Below are positions 16,290-25,850 of a stretch of 39,312 nt of DNA, piece by piece. The notes under the pieces are model-generated. The model made no database searches and was not told the origin of the DNA. It was given only the letters and a program-made list of their open reading frames with translations. Both the position numbers and the translations under genes were made by a program. The stretch covers positions 1 to 39,312 of the forward strand of contig JAHRVB010000054.1 of the NCBI GenBank assembly GCA_019090895.1. Direction: 5' to 3'. This DNA is from Kangiellaceae bacterium (lineage in GTDB: Bacteria > Pseudomonadota > Gammaproteobacteria > Enterobacterales > Kangiellaceae). Numbering within the stretch: the first letter of the stretch is position 1; every line of letters starts with the position of its first letter.

Positions 16290-18299
16290 TTATTGAAGGT
16301 GTTGAGCAAGAAAATTTTCTACTTCTGAGAATAATATCTTTCTAGCTGTAATTTTTCTAAACATATGGTGGCCGATCTTTTCGATTTCTACATATCGATA
16401 ACTACGGTCCGCTTTCTTTAGTGCGTCAGCCATTTTCTCAGATTGCTCTACGGGTACTATTTTGTCGTCCTCACCTGCAATGAGCAAGACAGGCGTTTTT
16501 ATTTTTCTAGCATGTAGTTCTGGCGAATTGCTATCTAATAGTTCGGAATCTTTTTCTGGGTGACCTACTTTTCGATGGACTAGTTCTCTTACTGTCTCTT
16601 TGAAATAACCTGCTTTATCAATAGAGTGTTCAATCAGATCTTTTATATTTGAAATCCCATTGATACTGATAGCGCATTGATATAATTCTGGTTCATCGAC
16701 GACACTATTAAGAGCGGCGTAGCCACCATAAGATGCTCCGACAATACAAATTCGGCTGGCATCGGCGACCCCTATCGATACCATATAGTTAACCGCGTCG
16801 GTGAGATCTGATTGCATTAATTCACCCCACTGCTTATAGCCTTGCTCTTCGAATTCTCTACCAAATCCTACTGAACCTCGAAAGTTGGGCTGAATTACCG
16901 CATATCCACGAGTGGCAATAAATTGCGCGAGACGATTAAACGTAGCGGTATCTCGAATATTGGGACCGCCATGCGGAAGAACCACTAACGGGACTCTTGA
17001 ATCTTTTGTATAGCCTGGCGGGAAAAGTATGTAGGCTCGTATATCAGATCCATCCTTGGTTTTGTAGGTGCTGGTGGCGGATTTTGCTAGTTGCTCTAGT
17101 GGTAATGACGATTGTCGTTGACCGACGTAGTCGAGCTTCGATGATTTAAAATCGAAGGTATAGATGCTACCAGGATTAGTCAAACTTTCTGTAAGAATTG
17201 TGGTTTTTACTGCCTTTTCAAGACTAGACAGCAGATAGAATTGTTGAGGTCCAAGTTTAGCTGCAATGGCATCGTACTTTTGTTGCAATGTTTGGTCAAA
17301 ATAAACGGCCCTAACAATGTCGTTTTGGATGCGATAACCAATGACTAGGTTGTTGATACTCCCAACAATGATAGAATGAACACTTTGATCCGGTAGACTG
17401 ATCTTAGTTGCAGTTTTTTTACTTTCGCGGTTATATTCAACAATCTCATAAAAACCTGTCTCAGGGTTTCTTTTCCTGTAGAGAAGGTTTCCCTTATTCT
17501 CAATTCCAATGCGGACCAAACCACGAGTGTCGATGCCAGATTCATCGTCAGGATTAAAATAGATGGTATCAAATTTTAACCATTTGTTGTTTCCCAAGAA
17601 TTCGTAGAACTGCAACTCTTTGGCCCGCTTAAGATAGTCGATTCGAAAAAGTGGTTCACCTTGCATATCGGTGATAATTTTCATAGTTCGCTTATTTGCT
17701 CTAGCAATAGTCGTCGCATCACCAGTATAAATGTTGACTTTGTTAAGGGTGTATTTATTGCCAAGGAATGCTGGCATTAGAACGTGTTTATCGTCGCTTT
17801 CTAATAGGTTTGAAATAGAAGATAGATGTATATTCCAAATAAAGTGATGGTTTTTATTCTCCATAAGCTGGACCATATTCTTTGCATTTAAATCCATGGA
17901 TACTGAGCGTGTGAACATAAGGTGTCGATCAAAATCAAAGTCTGACTCATTTTCAAATTTATACCGAATTTTGTCGGTTTCAAAAGGTACAAGTAGGCTC
18001 ACAATAATCCGTTCATTATTAGCCCACTGAACAGCATTGGGACGAACAACTGGGTCTTCGAGCATCCCCGTGACAGGAGAGCCTGGAGTAACGAGGTTTC
18101 TTATGACTAAGAAGCGGGAATTGTTTTGATTGAAAATTAACGCAATGTGCTCACCGTCGGGTGATATCTTTGCGTCAATAATATTAGGATCGGCAATAAA
18201 ATTATCTAGAGGTAAAGGAGCATTTGCCAAAGCGAGTTTAGAGGATAAAAGCAAACTCAAAAGAAGTGGGGATTTTAGAATCAAACTCATGACATTCAT
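16290..18299 (-). CDS. Exported S9-family prolyl oligopeptidase-like peptidase
   Basis: 669 residues. Signal peptide about 1-25 (SLILKSPLLLSLLLSSKLALA), then a beta-propeller-like region starting DAKISPDGEHIALIF, and a C-terminal alpha/beta hydrolase. Catalytic Ser is S523 in GASYGG; Asp is probably D612 in GEDDKIVP; His is H644 or H645 in IGHHMF. LPHGGPNIRD and the oxyanion region fit the acylaminoacyl-peptidase/S9C branch. Probably cleaves short peptides in the periplasm. The start at 18299 follows AGGAG by 11 nt; a second ATG at 18290 is also possible. Convergent with the thioesterase gene. Confidence 0.9.
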   Translation of the reverse strand: MNVMSLILKSPLLLSLLLSSKLALANAPLPLDNFIADPNIIDAKISPDGEHIALIFNQNNSRFLVIRNLVTPGSPVTGMLEDPVVRPNAVQWANNERIIVSLLVPFETDKIRYKFENESDFDFDRHLMFTRSVSMDLNAKNMVQLMENKNHHFIWNIHLSSISNLLESDDKHVLMPAFLGNKYTLNKVNIYTGDATTIARANKRTMKIITDMQGEPLFRIDYLKRAKELQFYEFLGNNKWLKFDTIYFNPDDESGIDTRGLVRIGIENKGNLLYRKRNPETGFYEIVEYNRESKKTATKISLPDQSVHSIIVGSINNLVIGYRIQNDIVRAVYFDQTLQQKYDAIAAKLGPQQFYLLSSLEKAVKTTILTESLTNPGSIYTFDFKSSKLDYVGQRQSSLPLEQLAKSATSTYKTKDGSDIRAYILFPPGYTKDSRVPLVVLPHGGPNIRDTATFNRLAQFIATRGYAVIQPNFRGSVGFGREFEEQGYKQWGELMQSDLTDAVNYMVSIGVADASRICIVGASYGGYAALNSVVDEPELYQCAISINGISNIKDLIEHSIDKAGYFKETVRELVHRKVGHPEKDSELLDSNSPELHARKIKTPVLLIAGEDDKIVPVEQSEKMADALKKADRSYRYVEIEKIGHHMFRKITARKILFSEVENFLAQHLQ

Positions 18300-18533
18300 C
18301 TAGTCAATTACTCCTGTAATTATTAATGTATGTTGTCGTTACAACTTAGCCGTCCGCTAAATCGTCGATTACACCAAAAACACATCCAATTTCTGTTGAT
18401 TCTACCTTAGGCATCAAAAGAGTAGCAATTAAAACTCTGTTTGCGTTCAGTTTGAATTCACTTCAAAAATTATAAGATGCGCTCGTGGTTAAGGCAATCA
18501 CAGTAAATTCAAATAAATTAAGGAAATGAAGTA

Positions 18534-19079
18534 ATGAACAAAACACTAATCGCTAGCGCAGTATTATCTCTTTTGTCATTTGGAACTATGGCGGAAACAC
18601 CGTCTTTTAATAACATTGAAATTGGTTATACAGAATTCGATTTTGGAGGTGGGGTAGAGCTTGATGGTTTCGAAATCAATGTCACTCGAGAATTGACTGA
18701 CAATATTTATATTACCGCAGAAACGGCTCAAATTACGGATAGTGGATTTGATTTGGGCTTAACAACTCTTGGTCTAGGCTTTAAGACTGACCTAACAAAT
18801 TCTACTGTCTTTTTCTCTGAGCTTTCATATGCCGACTTGGATGGTGATGGCGGTTTTGATGAGAGTGGTTATGAAGTCGCTACCGGTGTAAGAAGTATGC
18901 TGACTGAACGTTTAGAAGTAAAAGCAGCAGTCGAATATTTAGATATTGATGATGACAGTACAACGTCATTTGTGCTTGGGGGCGCTTACGGCTTCACGGA
19001 TAATTTAGCCGCTTATGTTAATTATTCTTATGAGTCCGACCTTGACAGTTATTCAGCTGGGTTGCGTTACAGTTTCTAG
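18534..19079 (+). CDS. Small outer-membrane beta-barrel protein (about 8 strands)
   Basis: 181 residues: signal peptide (about 1-20, ending TMAE), then repeating amphipathic strands such as NNIEIGYTEFDF, GFEINVTREL, TTLGLGFKTDL, SFVLGGAYGF, and the terminal strand SYSAGLRYSF with C-terminal Phe, the classic outer-membrane barrel signal. Acidic loops (DLDGDGGFDES, DIDDDS) may bind cations. Shine-Dalgarno AAGGAA. It is a single-gene unit closed by a strong terminator. Function unknown; OmpA-like or Ail-like small barrels are the nearest shapes. Confidence 0.8.
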   Translation: MNKTLIASAVLSLLSFGTMAETPSFNNIEIGYTEFDFGGGVELDGFEINVTRELTDNIYITAETAQITDSGFDLGLTTLGLGFKTDLTNSTVFFSELSYADLDGDGGFDESGYEVATGVRSMLTERLEVKAAVEYLDIDDDSTTSFVLGGAYGFTDNLAAYVNYSYESDLDSYSAGLRYSF

Positions 19080-19100
19080 TCAATCTGCGAGAAGTAACCA

Positions 19101-19126
19101 AAAGCCCGGCATCGCTGGGCTTTTTT
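19101..19126 (+). terminator. Rho-independent terminator after the small barrel gene
   Basis: Stem AAGCCCGGC/GCTGGGCTT (one G:T pair), loop ATC, then a T run. It lies 22 nt after the stop codon. Confidence 0.9.
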
Positions 19127-19213
19127 GTATTCGTAGCCTAATTAAGATAAAGTGAAGTATGTATATGTAACCAATAAGTTTGTTCTTTGACAAGATACGA
19201 GGCTTTGAATTCT

Positions 19214-20500
19214 GTGATTAAAAAAATATGTTTGGCTATTTGCTTTATAACGTTATCCGCATCATTGCACGCACAAGACTACTTGCTGCACGTCGGTAAA
19301 ATGATTGACGTAGAAAAACTAAAGGTGCTTGAAAATCGTACGATTCGTGTTTCCGGCAATAAAATTGTTTCGATTGAAAAGGGATATAGCAAGGCTATTG
19401 GGACCGAAACGATAGTTGATCTTACCAATAAAACTGTCATGCCTGGTTTGATGGATGTGCATGTTCATCTTTCTGGGGAAGTCAACAAAGCATCTTATTC
19501 AGAACGTTTTTTTATGTCGAATACCGATGCAGCACTGCGTAGTACTGTTTTTGCTAAACAAACTTTAGATGCCGGATTTACAACTGTTAGAGATTTGGGC
19601 GATTTAGCGCCAGGTGTGGTTGTTTCACTGAGAAAAGCCATTGATAAAGGTTATATTCAGGGGCCTAGAATTTTTGCAGCTGGAAAAAGTATTGCGACCA
19701 CTGGAGGACACGCGGATCCTACCAATGGTGTGCGTCCAGACATGATGCTAGACCCTGGTCCAAAGCAAGGCGTGATCAACGGGCCTATTGAAGCAATCAA
19801 AGCGGTTCGTCAGCGCTACAAAGAAGGTTCAGATGTTATTAAACTAACGGTAACTGGCGGTGTATTGAGTTTGGCCAAAAGTGGCTCCAATCCACAATTT
19901 ACTCAAGAAGAGTTGGACGCGGTGGTTAAAGCCGCGAAAGACTACGATTTTGTTGTTGCTGTTCACGCCCATGGTGCCGAAGGAATGAAGCGGGCAGTCT
20001 TGGCGGGAGTCGATTCAGTTGAACATGGTACTTATATGGACGATGAGGTAATGCGACTGATGAAAAAGAAAGGGACTTATTATGTTCCGACTATTACTGC
20101 TGGAAAGTGGGTCGCTGAAAAGGCTGCTATTGAGGGATATTACCCTGCGATTGTACAGCCTAAAGCGGCTGCTATTGGACCTGTAATTCAAAGTACATTT
20201 GGTAAAGCCTACAAAAAAGGTGTCAAAATAGCATTCGGCACAGACGCGGCAGTTTTCCCTCATGGACTTAATGGAAGAGAATTTAAATACATGGAAGAAG
20301 CGGGTATGCCTGCTATTGAAACGATTCAATCAGCGACCTTAAATACTGCCAAATTGTTAAGAATTGATGATGAACTGGGGAGTATAAAGGCTGGCTATTT
20401 GGCTGATTTAGTCGCGGTTGATGGCGATCCAACAAAAGATCTAAAGCTCATGGAACAAGTGTCCTTTGTCATGAAAGATGGCGTCATATATAAGCAATAA
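19214..20500 (+). CDS. Exported metal-dependent amidohydrolase (imidazolonepropionase/Xaa-Pro dipeptidase-like)
   Basis: 428 residues from GTG at 19214, chosen because it gives a textbook signal peptide ([20 protein letters not shown]) and has GAGG upstream. A TTG at 19187 would add nine residues. Metal site: HxH in MDVHVHL, the candidate carboxylated Lys in [10 protein letters not shown], His in VAVHAHG and VEHGTYMD, Asp in [11 protein letters not shown]. It ends with the composite-domain strand [14 protein letters not shown]. The COG1228 group includes peptidases acting on Xaa-Pro or Xaa-Arg dipeptides and many enzymes of unknown substrate. Close to an exported S9 peptidase, peptide scavenging is plausible (inference). 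Confidence 0.85.
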   Translation: MIKKICLAICFITLSASLHAQDYLLHVGKMIDVEKLKVLENRTIRVSGNKIVSIEKGYSKAIGTETIVDLTNKTVMPGLMDVHVHLSGEVNKASYSERFFMSNTDAALRSTVFAKQTLDAGFTTVRDLGDLAPGVVVSLRKAIDKGYIQGPRIFAAGKSIATTGGHADPTNGVRPDMMLDPGPKQGVINGPIEAIKAVRQRYKEGSDVIKLTVTGGVLSLAKSGSNPQFTQEELDAVVKAAKDYDFVVAVHAHGAEGMKRAVLAGVDSVEHGTYMDDEVMRLMKKKGTYYVPTITAGKWVAEKAAIEGYYPAIVQPKAAAIGPVIQSTFGKAYKKGVKIAFGTDAAVFPHGLNGREFKYMEEAGMPAIETIQSATLNTAKLLRIDDELGSIKAGYLADLVAVDGDPTKDLKLMEQVSFVMKDGVIYKQ

Positions 20501-20515
20501 ATACAAATTGTTGTA

Positions 20516-20536
20516 GGGCCCAGTTATGCTGGGCCT
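20516..20536 (+). terminator. GC-rich hairpin after the amidohydrolase gene
   Basis: Stem GGCCCAG/CTGGGCC, loop TTATG, starting 16 nt after the stop. There is no T run behind it, so it may be a 3'-end stabiliser or a weak terminator rather than a classical one. Confidence 0.5.
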
Positions 20537-20748
20537 GCCTACCTCTTAAAGCAATTTATCCTTCACAATTTGACTTCCAACTATTCTAATTGAGCTATAG
20601 CCTCGAAATATCTTTTAATGTTGGAGATTTGGCTATAATTAACATCACAGTCACGATATTCAACGACCTGATTAGATACTAATGGTAAAAGAGTTTCCTT
20701 CAATGGATTGAGTGGAGTCGAATGCTGTTAAATTCTATGGGGCTTTTT

Positions 20749-20799
20749 TCATTGCGAAGTTTTTTAGATAAAGCAATGAATCATTGCGGCGAGCAATAA
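20749..20799. promoter_or_regulatory. Cluster of TCATTGC/GCAATGA half-sites before the haem-sensor kinase
   Basis: The 327-bp gap 20501-20827 holds, besides the hairpin above, a possible -10 TATAAT at 20634-20639 and this cluster. The cluster contains TCATTGC at 20749-20755, a 15-bp perfect palindrome GCAATGA-A-TCATTGC at 20773-20787, and GCAATAA at 20793-20799. It lies 29-79 bp upstream of the kinase ATG. A dimeric regulator site is likely; a hairpin in the leader is the alternative. Confidence 0.4.
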
Positions 20800-20827
20800 T
20801 TATTTCACTAGTACTTAAAATGCGTAG

Positions 20828-23293
20828 ATGAACAATAAAAATATAACAATACAAAAGAGAATTAGTAAATTCTTTGCTCGATATACACTTGTTTTGCTCT
20901 CTATTTTGAGCATCGTTGGTATATCAGGAGCTTATCTCTATCTTTCAAATATTTCTCGGCAAATCATCGAAGAAAACTCTATATCGGGTGCTAGGAGATA
21001 CCTTGAAGCGCTAACAGAATTTCGTACATTGTATACATCAGAAGTTGTGAATACGGCAAAACAACAAGGAATAGTAGTCTCGCACAATTATAGTGAGATC
21101 GAAGGAGCCATACCCTTGCCTGCATCTTTAAGTATGGCTTTGGGAGAAAAAATAGGTCAACATCAGTCTGGTGCAAAAACCTTTTTATACAGTCGCTATC
21201 CTTTTCCTTGGCGAGAAGATGAGAACAAACGGCTATTTAGCGAGAGCTTTGTCATAGATGCATGGCAAGAATTGAACTCTCAACCAGAGCAAGCCTACTT
21301 TCGATTTGAAGAATATAATGGTCGCCCGTCTATACGGTTTGCGGTTGCAGACATCATGCGACCAGCCTGCGTGAATTGTCATAACGATCACCCGCAAACA
21401 CCAAAGTCAGACTGGAAAGAGGGTGACGTTCGCGGAGTCATGGAAGTGATTTTACCTGTTAATGTTGCCCAAGCGGCATCTCAATCGACTATTAATTCGA
21501 CCTTTACGATTTTAGCGGTGATGACTTTATTACTGTCTGTAATCATTGGGGTCGTCTTTACTAGACGGAAAAGGGATCAGAAGAAGCTGTTTCTTAGTAA
21601 TCGTGAATTAGTCAAACAAAGAACAGAGATTCAAAAAAATAATCGTGCGATTAGTTCAGCCCATGAAAAATTAGAAATGCATGCCGCAGAATTAACAATA
21701 GCATTGCAATGCAAATCAGAATTCTTGGCCTGCATGAGTCACGAGATCAGAACACCAATGAATGGCGTTATTGGAATGTTACGGCTTCTAATGAATACGC
21801 CAATGAATGATGATCAACAACAAAAAACTACACTGGCCAAGAACAGTGCTGAATCGTTGCTTACTGTGATCAATGATATTCTAGATTCTTCGAAGATTGA
21901 TGAAGGAAAACTCGAACTGGAATTAATCGAATTTGATCTAGTTCAACTGCTGACAGATTCTATATCTTCGTTGGCTGTTCGAGCGGAAGCTAAAAATCTG
22001 GAGTTGATTCTTGATCTGTCGCGCATTGAACAAACGATGGTTAAGGGAGATCCTGGTCGAATTAGACAAATTCTGACTAATTTAGTGGGCAACAGTATTA
22101 AGTTTACCGAACATGGAGAAATTATCGTTAGCGCCAGCTTAAAAATGGTTTCTCCAATGAAATACCAATTTGATTGTACTGTGCACGATACCGGGATAGG
22201 GATCCCTGCTGATAAACAAGCTAACTTGTTCGATTTATTTACTCAAGTGGATATATCCACGACTCGAGTATATGGAGGTACCGGATTAGGTCTGTCTATC
22301 AGCAAACGATTATGTGAGTTAATGGGAGGTACCATTAATCTTTGTAGCGAGCTGGGACAAGGAAGTGTGTTTAAGTTTATTATTGACTTAGAGTCCTGCA
22401 AATTATCTAAACTAATAAAACCAGAGAAATTATTGATTCCTCTCTCTATATTGGTTGTTGATAATAACGAAAGTTTCTTGAACGTAATCAAAGACCAATT
22501 GGAACTTTGGGGTATAGAAGTTAATTGTGTCTCAAACGGAGGAGCATGCCTTAAAATAATGACTCAGTTGTTACCTGAAAGTAAATACGATTTAGTATTA
22601 ATAGCTAAAGACATGTTGGAAATGAGTGGCGAACAATTGGTGAGTTCAATCAAAGGTGATGAGCGGTTTTCACATTCTAGATTGATCATGACACTCTTGT
22701 CTCAATCTGAAAACTTAAACTATTACAAAGTACTTGGCTGCGCCGAAAAAATAACCAAACCCCTTGGTCCAGCAGCGCTTGTCGATGTAATTAACCGAAA
22801 TAATTTGACCTTTCAGGATGTGACACTCGATCCAATTTCTGAAAAAATTCGATCAAAAGAAAATCTACCTCAAATTGAGAATAGTCTTGCAAGGATTACG
22901 GAGCGGAAAATATTATTAGTTGAAGATAACCAAATTAATCAACTCGTAGTGTGTGGGATTTTAGAAGAGTTTGGCTTTCAGACCGTAGATGTGGCTGAAA
23001 ACGGAAGAGAAGCCATTAACGCTCTCAAACTAGCTTTAAACTCTCGGCCTTATGATCTTGTCTTTATGGATTGTAGAATGCCAGTGATGGATGGTTATGA
23101 GGCGAGCCGTTTAATTAGAGAAGGCGCTGCGGGGAAAGCTAATGTTAATATAACTATAATCGCAATTACCGCGAATACCATGAAGGGTGATAAAGAAAAA
23201 TGCATTGATGCCGGAATGAGTGACTATATTAGAAAACCCGTAGAACCCGAAGAGATAGATGATAAATTGAATAAATGGTTGAAGAATAAATAA
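20828..23293 (+). CDS. Hybrid histidine kinase with haem-binding (CxxCH) Tll0287/DUF3365 sensor
   Basis: 821 residues. TM1 about 16-38; periplasmic DUF3365/Tll0287-like domain about 45-220 with C181-V-N-C184-H185, a c-type haem attachment motif; TM2 about 224-246; coiled linker; HisKA with H305 in MSHEIRTP; HATPase with DTGIGIP and GGTGLGLSI; two receivers. The first receiver (from about 538) has A593 where the phospho-acceptor Asp belongs (DLVLIAKDM), so it is probably dead. The second (from about 697) keeps D748 in FMDCRMP. A redox or gas-sensing role is likely from the haem (inference). A three-codon reading frame, ATGCGTAGATGA, overlaps the start codon. Transcribed alone. Confidence 0.9.
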   Translation: MNNKNITIQKRISKFFARYTLVLLSILSIVGISGAYLYLSNISRQIIEENSISGARRYLEALTEFRTLYTSEVVNTAKQQGIVVSHNYSEIEGAIPLPASLSMALGEKIGQHQSGAKTFLYSRYPFPWREDENKRLFSESFVIDAWQELNSQPEQAYFRFEEYNGRPSIRFAVADIMRPACVNCHNDHPQTPKSDWKEGDVRGVMEVILPVNVAQAASQSTINSTFTILAVMTLLLSVIIGVVFTRRKRDQKKLFLSNRELVKQRTEIQKNNRAISSAHEKLEMHAAELTIALQCKSEFLACMSHEIRTPMNGVIGMLRLLMNTPMNDDQQQKTTLAKNSAESLLTVINDILDSSKIDEGKLELELIEFDLVQLLTDSISSLAVRAEAKNLELILDLSRIEQTMVKGDPGRIRQILTNLVGNSIKFTEHGEIIVSASLKMVSPMKYQFDCTVHDTGIGIPADKQANLFDLFTQVDISTTRVYGGTGLGLSISKRLCELMGGTINLCSELGQGSVFKFIIDLESCKLSKLIKPEKLLIPLSILVVDNNESFLNVIKDQLELWGIEVNCVSNGGACLKIMTQLLPESKYDLVLIAKDMLEMSGEQLVSSIKGDERFSHSRLIMTLLSQSENLNYYKVLGCAEKITKPLGPAALVDVINRNNLTFQDVTLDPISEKIRSKENLPQIENSLARITERKILLVEDNQINQLVVCGILEEFGFQTVDVAENGREAINALKLALNSRPYDLVFMDCRMPVMDGYEASRLIREGAAGKANVNITIIAITANTMKGDKEKCIDAGMSDYIRKPVEPEEIDDKLNKWLKNK

Positions 23294-23360
23294 AATTTAT
23301 CCGGTGCTTATATAGGAACTTATCTAATCGAAATTTGGAGTTACAAAAAGGGTGATCGAA

Positions 23361-23380
23361 AGCCCAGCGTAATTCGGGCT
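23361..23380. terminator. Weak hairpin between convergent genes
   Basis: AGCCC/GGGCT stem with a 10-base loop between the kinase stop (23293) and the coiled-coil gene stop (23402). It is short and lacks a long T run; possibly a weak bidirectional terminator. Confidence 0.35.
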
Positions 23381-23401
23381 CTCTTTAACATTTATACAAT
23401 A

Positions 23402-24358
23402 TTAGAGTCGATAAGTAACAGCCTTTCCAACTAATTTGTCTTTACTTTCACAAGATTTAACATCGCGATAGTCAAAAACATAAATTTGATCTTGGTTGTC
23501 TTGGTAATTTGAGAATATCAAAGTGACATGTTCTTCTTTTTCAAGAGAACGGAGAGTCGAACCATAATCACATAATGTACTAATGATGATTTCCGATTTT
23601 TTATTATTTCTGTCGACGACTTTTTGCTGTCTTTTATCTCGGTACTCTTTCATCGATTTCTCATAAGTTTCTTTCTTTTTTGTCAATTGCTCGAGCTTCT
23701 CTCCCAATTTGTTCTTGATTTTACTCAGCTGATCTTCGTTATCCCGGTTGTGCCGTGATTCTCTTTCCATATCCCGAATAGAACGTTGCATATCCCTAAT
23801 TTCTTCTCGTTTTTCGCGTTGTTGATCCCGTAGATCCTCCATCGCTTTTTGATAGACTTCATAGGCTTCAACTTTTTCTTCCCAGCCATCACCTGGAAAA
23901 GGAGCGTGCGGCGCACTCACAGGATTCATCTCGGTGTCTATTTCAGATAACGCTTCTGTCACTTCGCTGGCGATTGTACCCACTAAGCGCCCAACACCTT
24001 CACCAAAGGCTTGCCAATCTGCAGAGGAGCCAAATTCAGAATTACTAAAGCTAAAAGTAAATACCATTCCTTGTTTTGCTAAATAAGTCGATTGGGTTGT
24101 TCCTGGACGGCCAGAAAACACCTGATTGCTTTCTCCTACTTTGGCATCGCTAAGGGAAGCATCAAAAATTTTACTCATAATGCGAAGTTCTTTTTGAGTT
24201 CTTTGATAATCTGAGGCGGATGCAGTAAAGCTAGTGACCGACAGCAACGATACTAAACTTAGAGCGACTGTTTTTTTCAACAGCTGACTAAGGTTAAATT
24301 TCGAGCTTTGTTGATTCTCTATTTGCTTGTTAAATAAATTCATGATCTTGGTTCTCAC
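23402..24358 (-). CDS. Exported coiled-coil protein of unknown function in a sigma/anti-sigma operon
   Basis: 318 residues. N-terminal region with a hydrophobic segment about 30-46 and cleavage-like SFTASASDY, so exported, probably with a long n-region (a second start at Met6 is possible). Residues about 50-150 form a globular part with FSGRPGTTQSTYLAKQGMVFTF; about 155-255 is a highly charged coiled coil (DLRDQQREKREEIRDMQR and onward); the C-terminal part (CDYGSTLRSLEKEEHVTLIF) is beta-rich. No family recognised. It lies 41 nt downstream of the anti-sigma gene, so it may be the signal-side partner or an effector of that sigma system (inference). Confidence 0.65.
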   Translation of the reverse strand: MRTKIMNLFNKQIENQQSSKFNLSQLLKKTVALSLVSLLSVTSFTASASDYQRTQKELRIMSKIFDASLSDAKVGESNQVFSGRPGTTQSTYLAKQGMVFTFSFSNSEFGSSADWQAFGEGVGRLVGTIASEVTEALSEIDTEMNPVSAPHAPFPGDGWEEKVEAYEVYQKAMEDLRDQQREKREEIRDMQRSIRDMERESRHNRDNEDQLSKIKNKLGEKLEQLTKKKETYEKSMKEYRDKRQQKVVDRNNKKSEIIISTLCDYGSTLRSLEKEEHVTLIFSNYQDNQDQIYVFDYRDVKSCESKDKLVGKAVTYRL

Positions 24359-24399
24359 TTTAATTCGTTCACTACTAAAGACGATTTTTTCGCAAAGGG

Positions 24400-25092
24400 T
24401 TACAAGTCGTTCGAGATAGAATTCGAGCTTCCTTCGTTGCCAACGGAATGAAATAGTTGATTGATCGCTTGGTTATTTTCGATTTGATTATCGGCTATAT
24501 AGGCGAAACGTTTATCGACTACTTTTTGGTCTTCATATCGTTGCGATTGCCAGCCTGTCATAACGAATTTAATATCTTGCTGTCTTTCATCTCTATTTTT
24601 TTCAAGCCAATTGGCTAGTCTTAAATTGGTTCGAACATTTTGTTGTTCTAGAGCTGTACTCAGCTTTAATTGAAATTGTTTGTCTTGGTCTGATTTGTAA
24701 GTAACCAATTGCGCGCTTACCATTTCTTCAATTTGTGCTTTAGCTTGATTGCCACCAAAACTAATGGTTATTCCTGTATCGCCAGAATTAATCTCGAGCT
24801 GGAATACGACCATCAAAATGGCAAGACTTGAAGTCGCTAGTGATCCCCAACTTAACCAGTTATTTCGTTTAATTGGTGGCCGCACCGCATAACTGGTCCG
24901 GTGCCACTCGGGTACTGTTTGAGACTGCCATTCGTGCGACATTTGATAAAGTTCCAATGATTGGCGATAGGTCGCTTGGCAATCAGTACATTGGCTAAGC
25001 TTCGCTTCGATTTGCGTACGAAGTTCTGGGGATACTTTGTTTTCGATATAGTCATTGATGTGGTCAATGATTAACTGATGATCACATAACAT
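24400..25092 (-). CDS. Transmembrane anti-sigma factor (zf-HC2-like)
   Basis: 230 residues. Cytoplasmic N-terminal zinc-binding-type segment with C3, H5 and CTDC near 34-37; the His that usually stands four residues before CxxC is a Lys here (KLSQCTDC), so zinc binding may be altered. One TM segment about 80-97 (WGSLATSSLAILMVVF), then a periplasmic C-terminal domain about 100-230 with many Gln/Lys, probably coiled. It overlaps the sigma gene by 11 nt, the usual arrangement for a cognate anti-sigma factor. It should hold the ECF sigma factor at the membrane until a periplasmic signal arrives. Confidence 0.8.
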   Translation of the reverse strand: MLCDHQLIIDHINDYIENKVSPELRTQIEAKLSQCTDCQATYRQSLELYQMSHEWQSQTVPEWHRTSYAVRPPIKRNNWLSWGSLATSSLAILMVVFQLEINSGDTGITISFGGNQAKAQIEEMVSAQLVTYKSDQDKQFQLKLSTALEQQNVRTNLRLANWLEKNRDERQQDIKFVMTGWQSQRYEDQKVVDKRFAYIADNQIENNQAINQLFHSVGNEGSSNSISNDL

Positions 25093-25705
25093 TTTGAATC
25101 TCCGAGTAACCTTTTAATTTGTTAAGCGCAGCATAAAGCCGAGTTTTAACCGTATTAATGGATGTTCCTGTTTGATGGCTAATTTCATCAAAGGTGAAAT
25201 GTTGAAAGAACTTTAGCTCAACGACCATTTTTTGTTCGTCAGGTAATTTATCGAGTAGCTTTTTTATTTGTTTATTCTTCTGTTTTTCTTTGTAATCTTC
25301 TGCCGGATCTTGGTGCATTGATTGGGAAATTTGATGTTCTGGAATCTTATAGCTCTCGTCCGTGACTTCTCCAGCTCTGTGAAGTGGGTTACGGCTTCTT
25401 GAACGCAAAAAGTCGGTCGTTTTATTTGCAGCAATTCGCATCATCCAACCTTTAAACTGATTTTGGCCGCGATAGCTAGGCAAATTCCTATATGTCGCTA
25501 AGAAGACCTCCTGCATTAAGTCCATGGCGTCAGATGAATTGAAGGTCATTCTCAAACAGTAGTTATAGACAAGTCCCTCGTATCGCTTCACCAAGTTCAC
25601 CCAGCTACGCTGTGAACCTCCCATCGCTTTTTCAATTAGCTTTTCGTCTTTGTTTATTTGGAACATGAGAGTGTACTGTCTGCTTAAATTAGGTGGTAAT
25701 AACAT
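25082..25705 (-). CDS. ECF-family RNA polymerase sigma factor
   Basis: 207 residues. Region 2 about 30-100 (LVYNYCLRMTFNSSDAMDLMQEVFLATYRNL and WMMRIAANKTTDFLR, the -10 recognition helix area) and region 4 about 150-200 (LPDEQKMVVELKFFQHFTFDEIS, then the helix-turn-helix TGTSINTVKTRLYAAL). There is no region 1.1 or 3, as expected for ECF factors. Start codon uncertain: ATG at 25705 has a GATAGGT too close to be ideal, and Met14 (25666) has no clear ribosome site. First gene of the sigma/anti-sigma/coiled-coil operon. Confidence 0.9.
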   Translation of the reverse strand: MLLPPNLSRQYTLMFQINKDEKLIEKAMGGSQRSWVNLVKRYEGLVYNYCLRMTFNSSDAMDLMQEVFLATYRNLPSYRGQNQFKGWMMRIAANKTTDFLRSRSRNPLHRAGEVTDESYKIPEHQISQSMHQDPAEDYKEKQKNKQIKKLLDKLPDEQKMVVELKFFQHFTFDEISHQTGTSINTVKTRLYAALNKLKGYSEIQNVM

Positions 25706-25850
25706 ACCTATCTTGCATATTCGCCTAGTGATAGCGCGAGTTCAAGTAGAATTAATCAATAAGTCGACAGTCATTGGTGAAAAGTTTGAATAAATTGAAA
25801 ATAGGACTAATTTATTTGACCGAGCCAAAGTCAGATTTAGAACCAGGTTC

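Noticed and set aside
25719-25744. ECF-type autoregulated promoter (TGAACTC ... CGAAT) before the sigma gene
   Set aside because: Spacing and -10 fit poorly, and the transcript would start within a few bases of the start codon.
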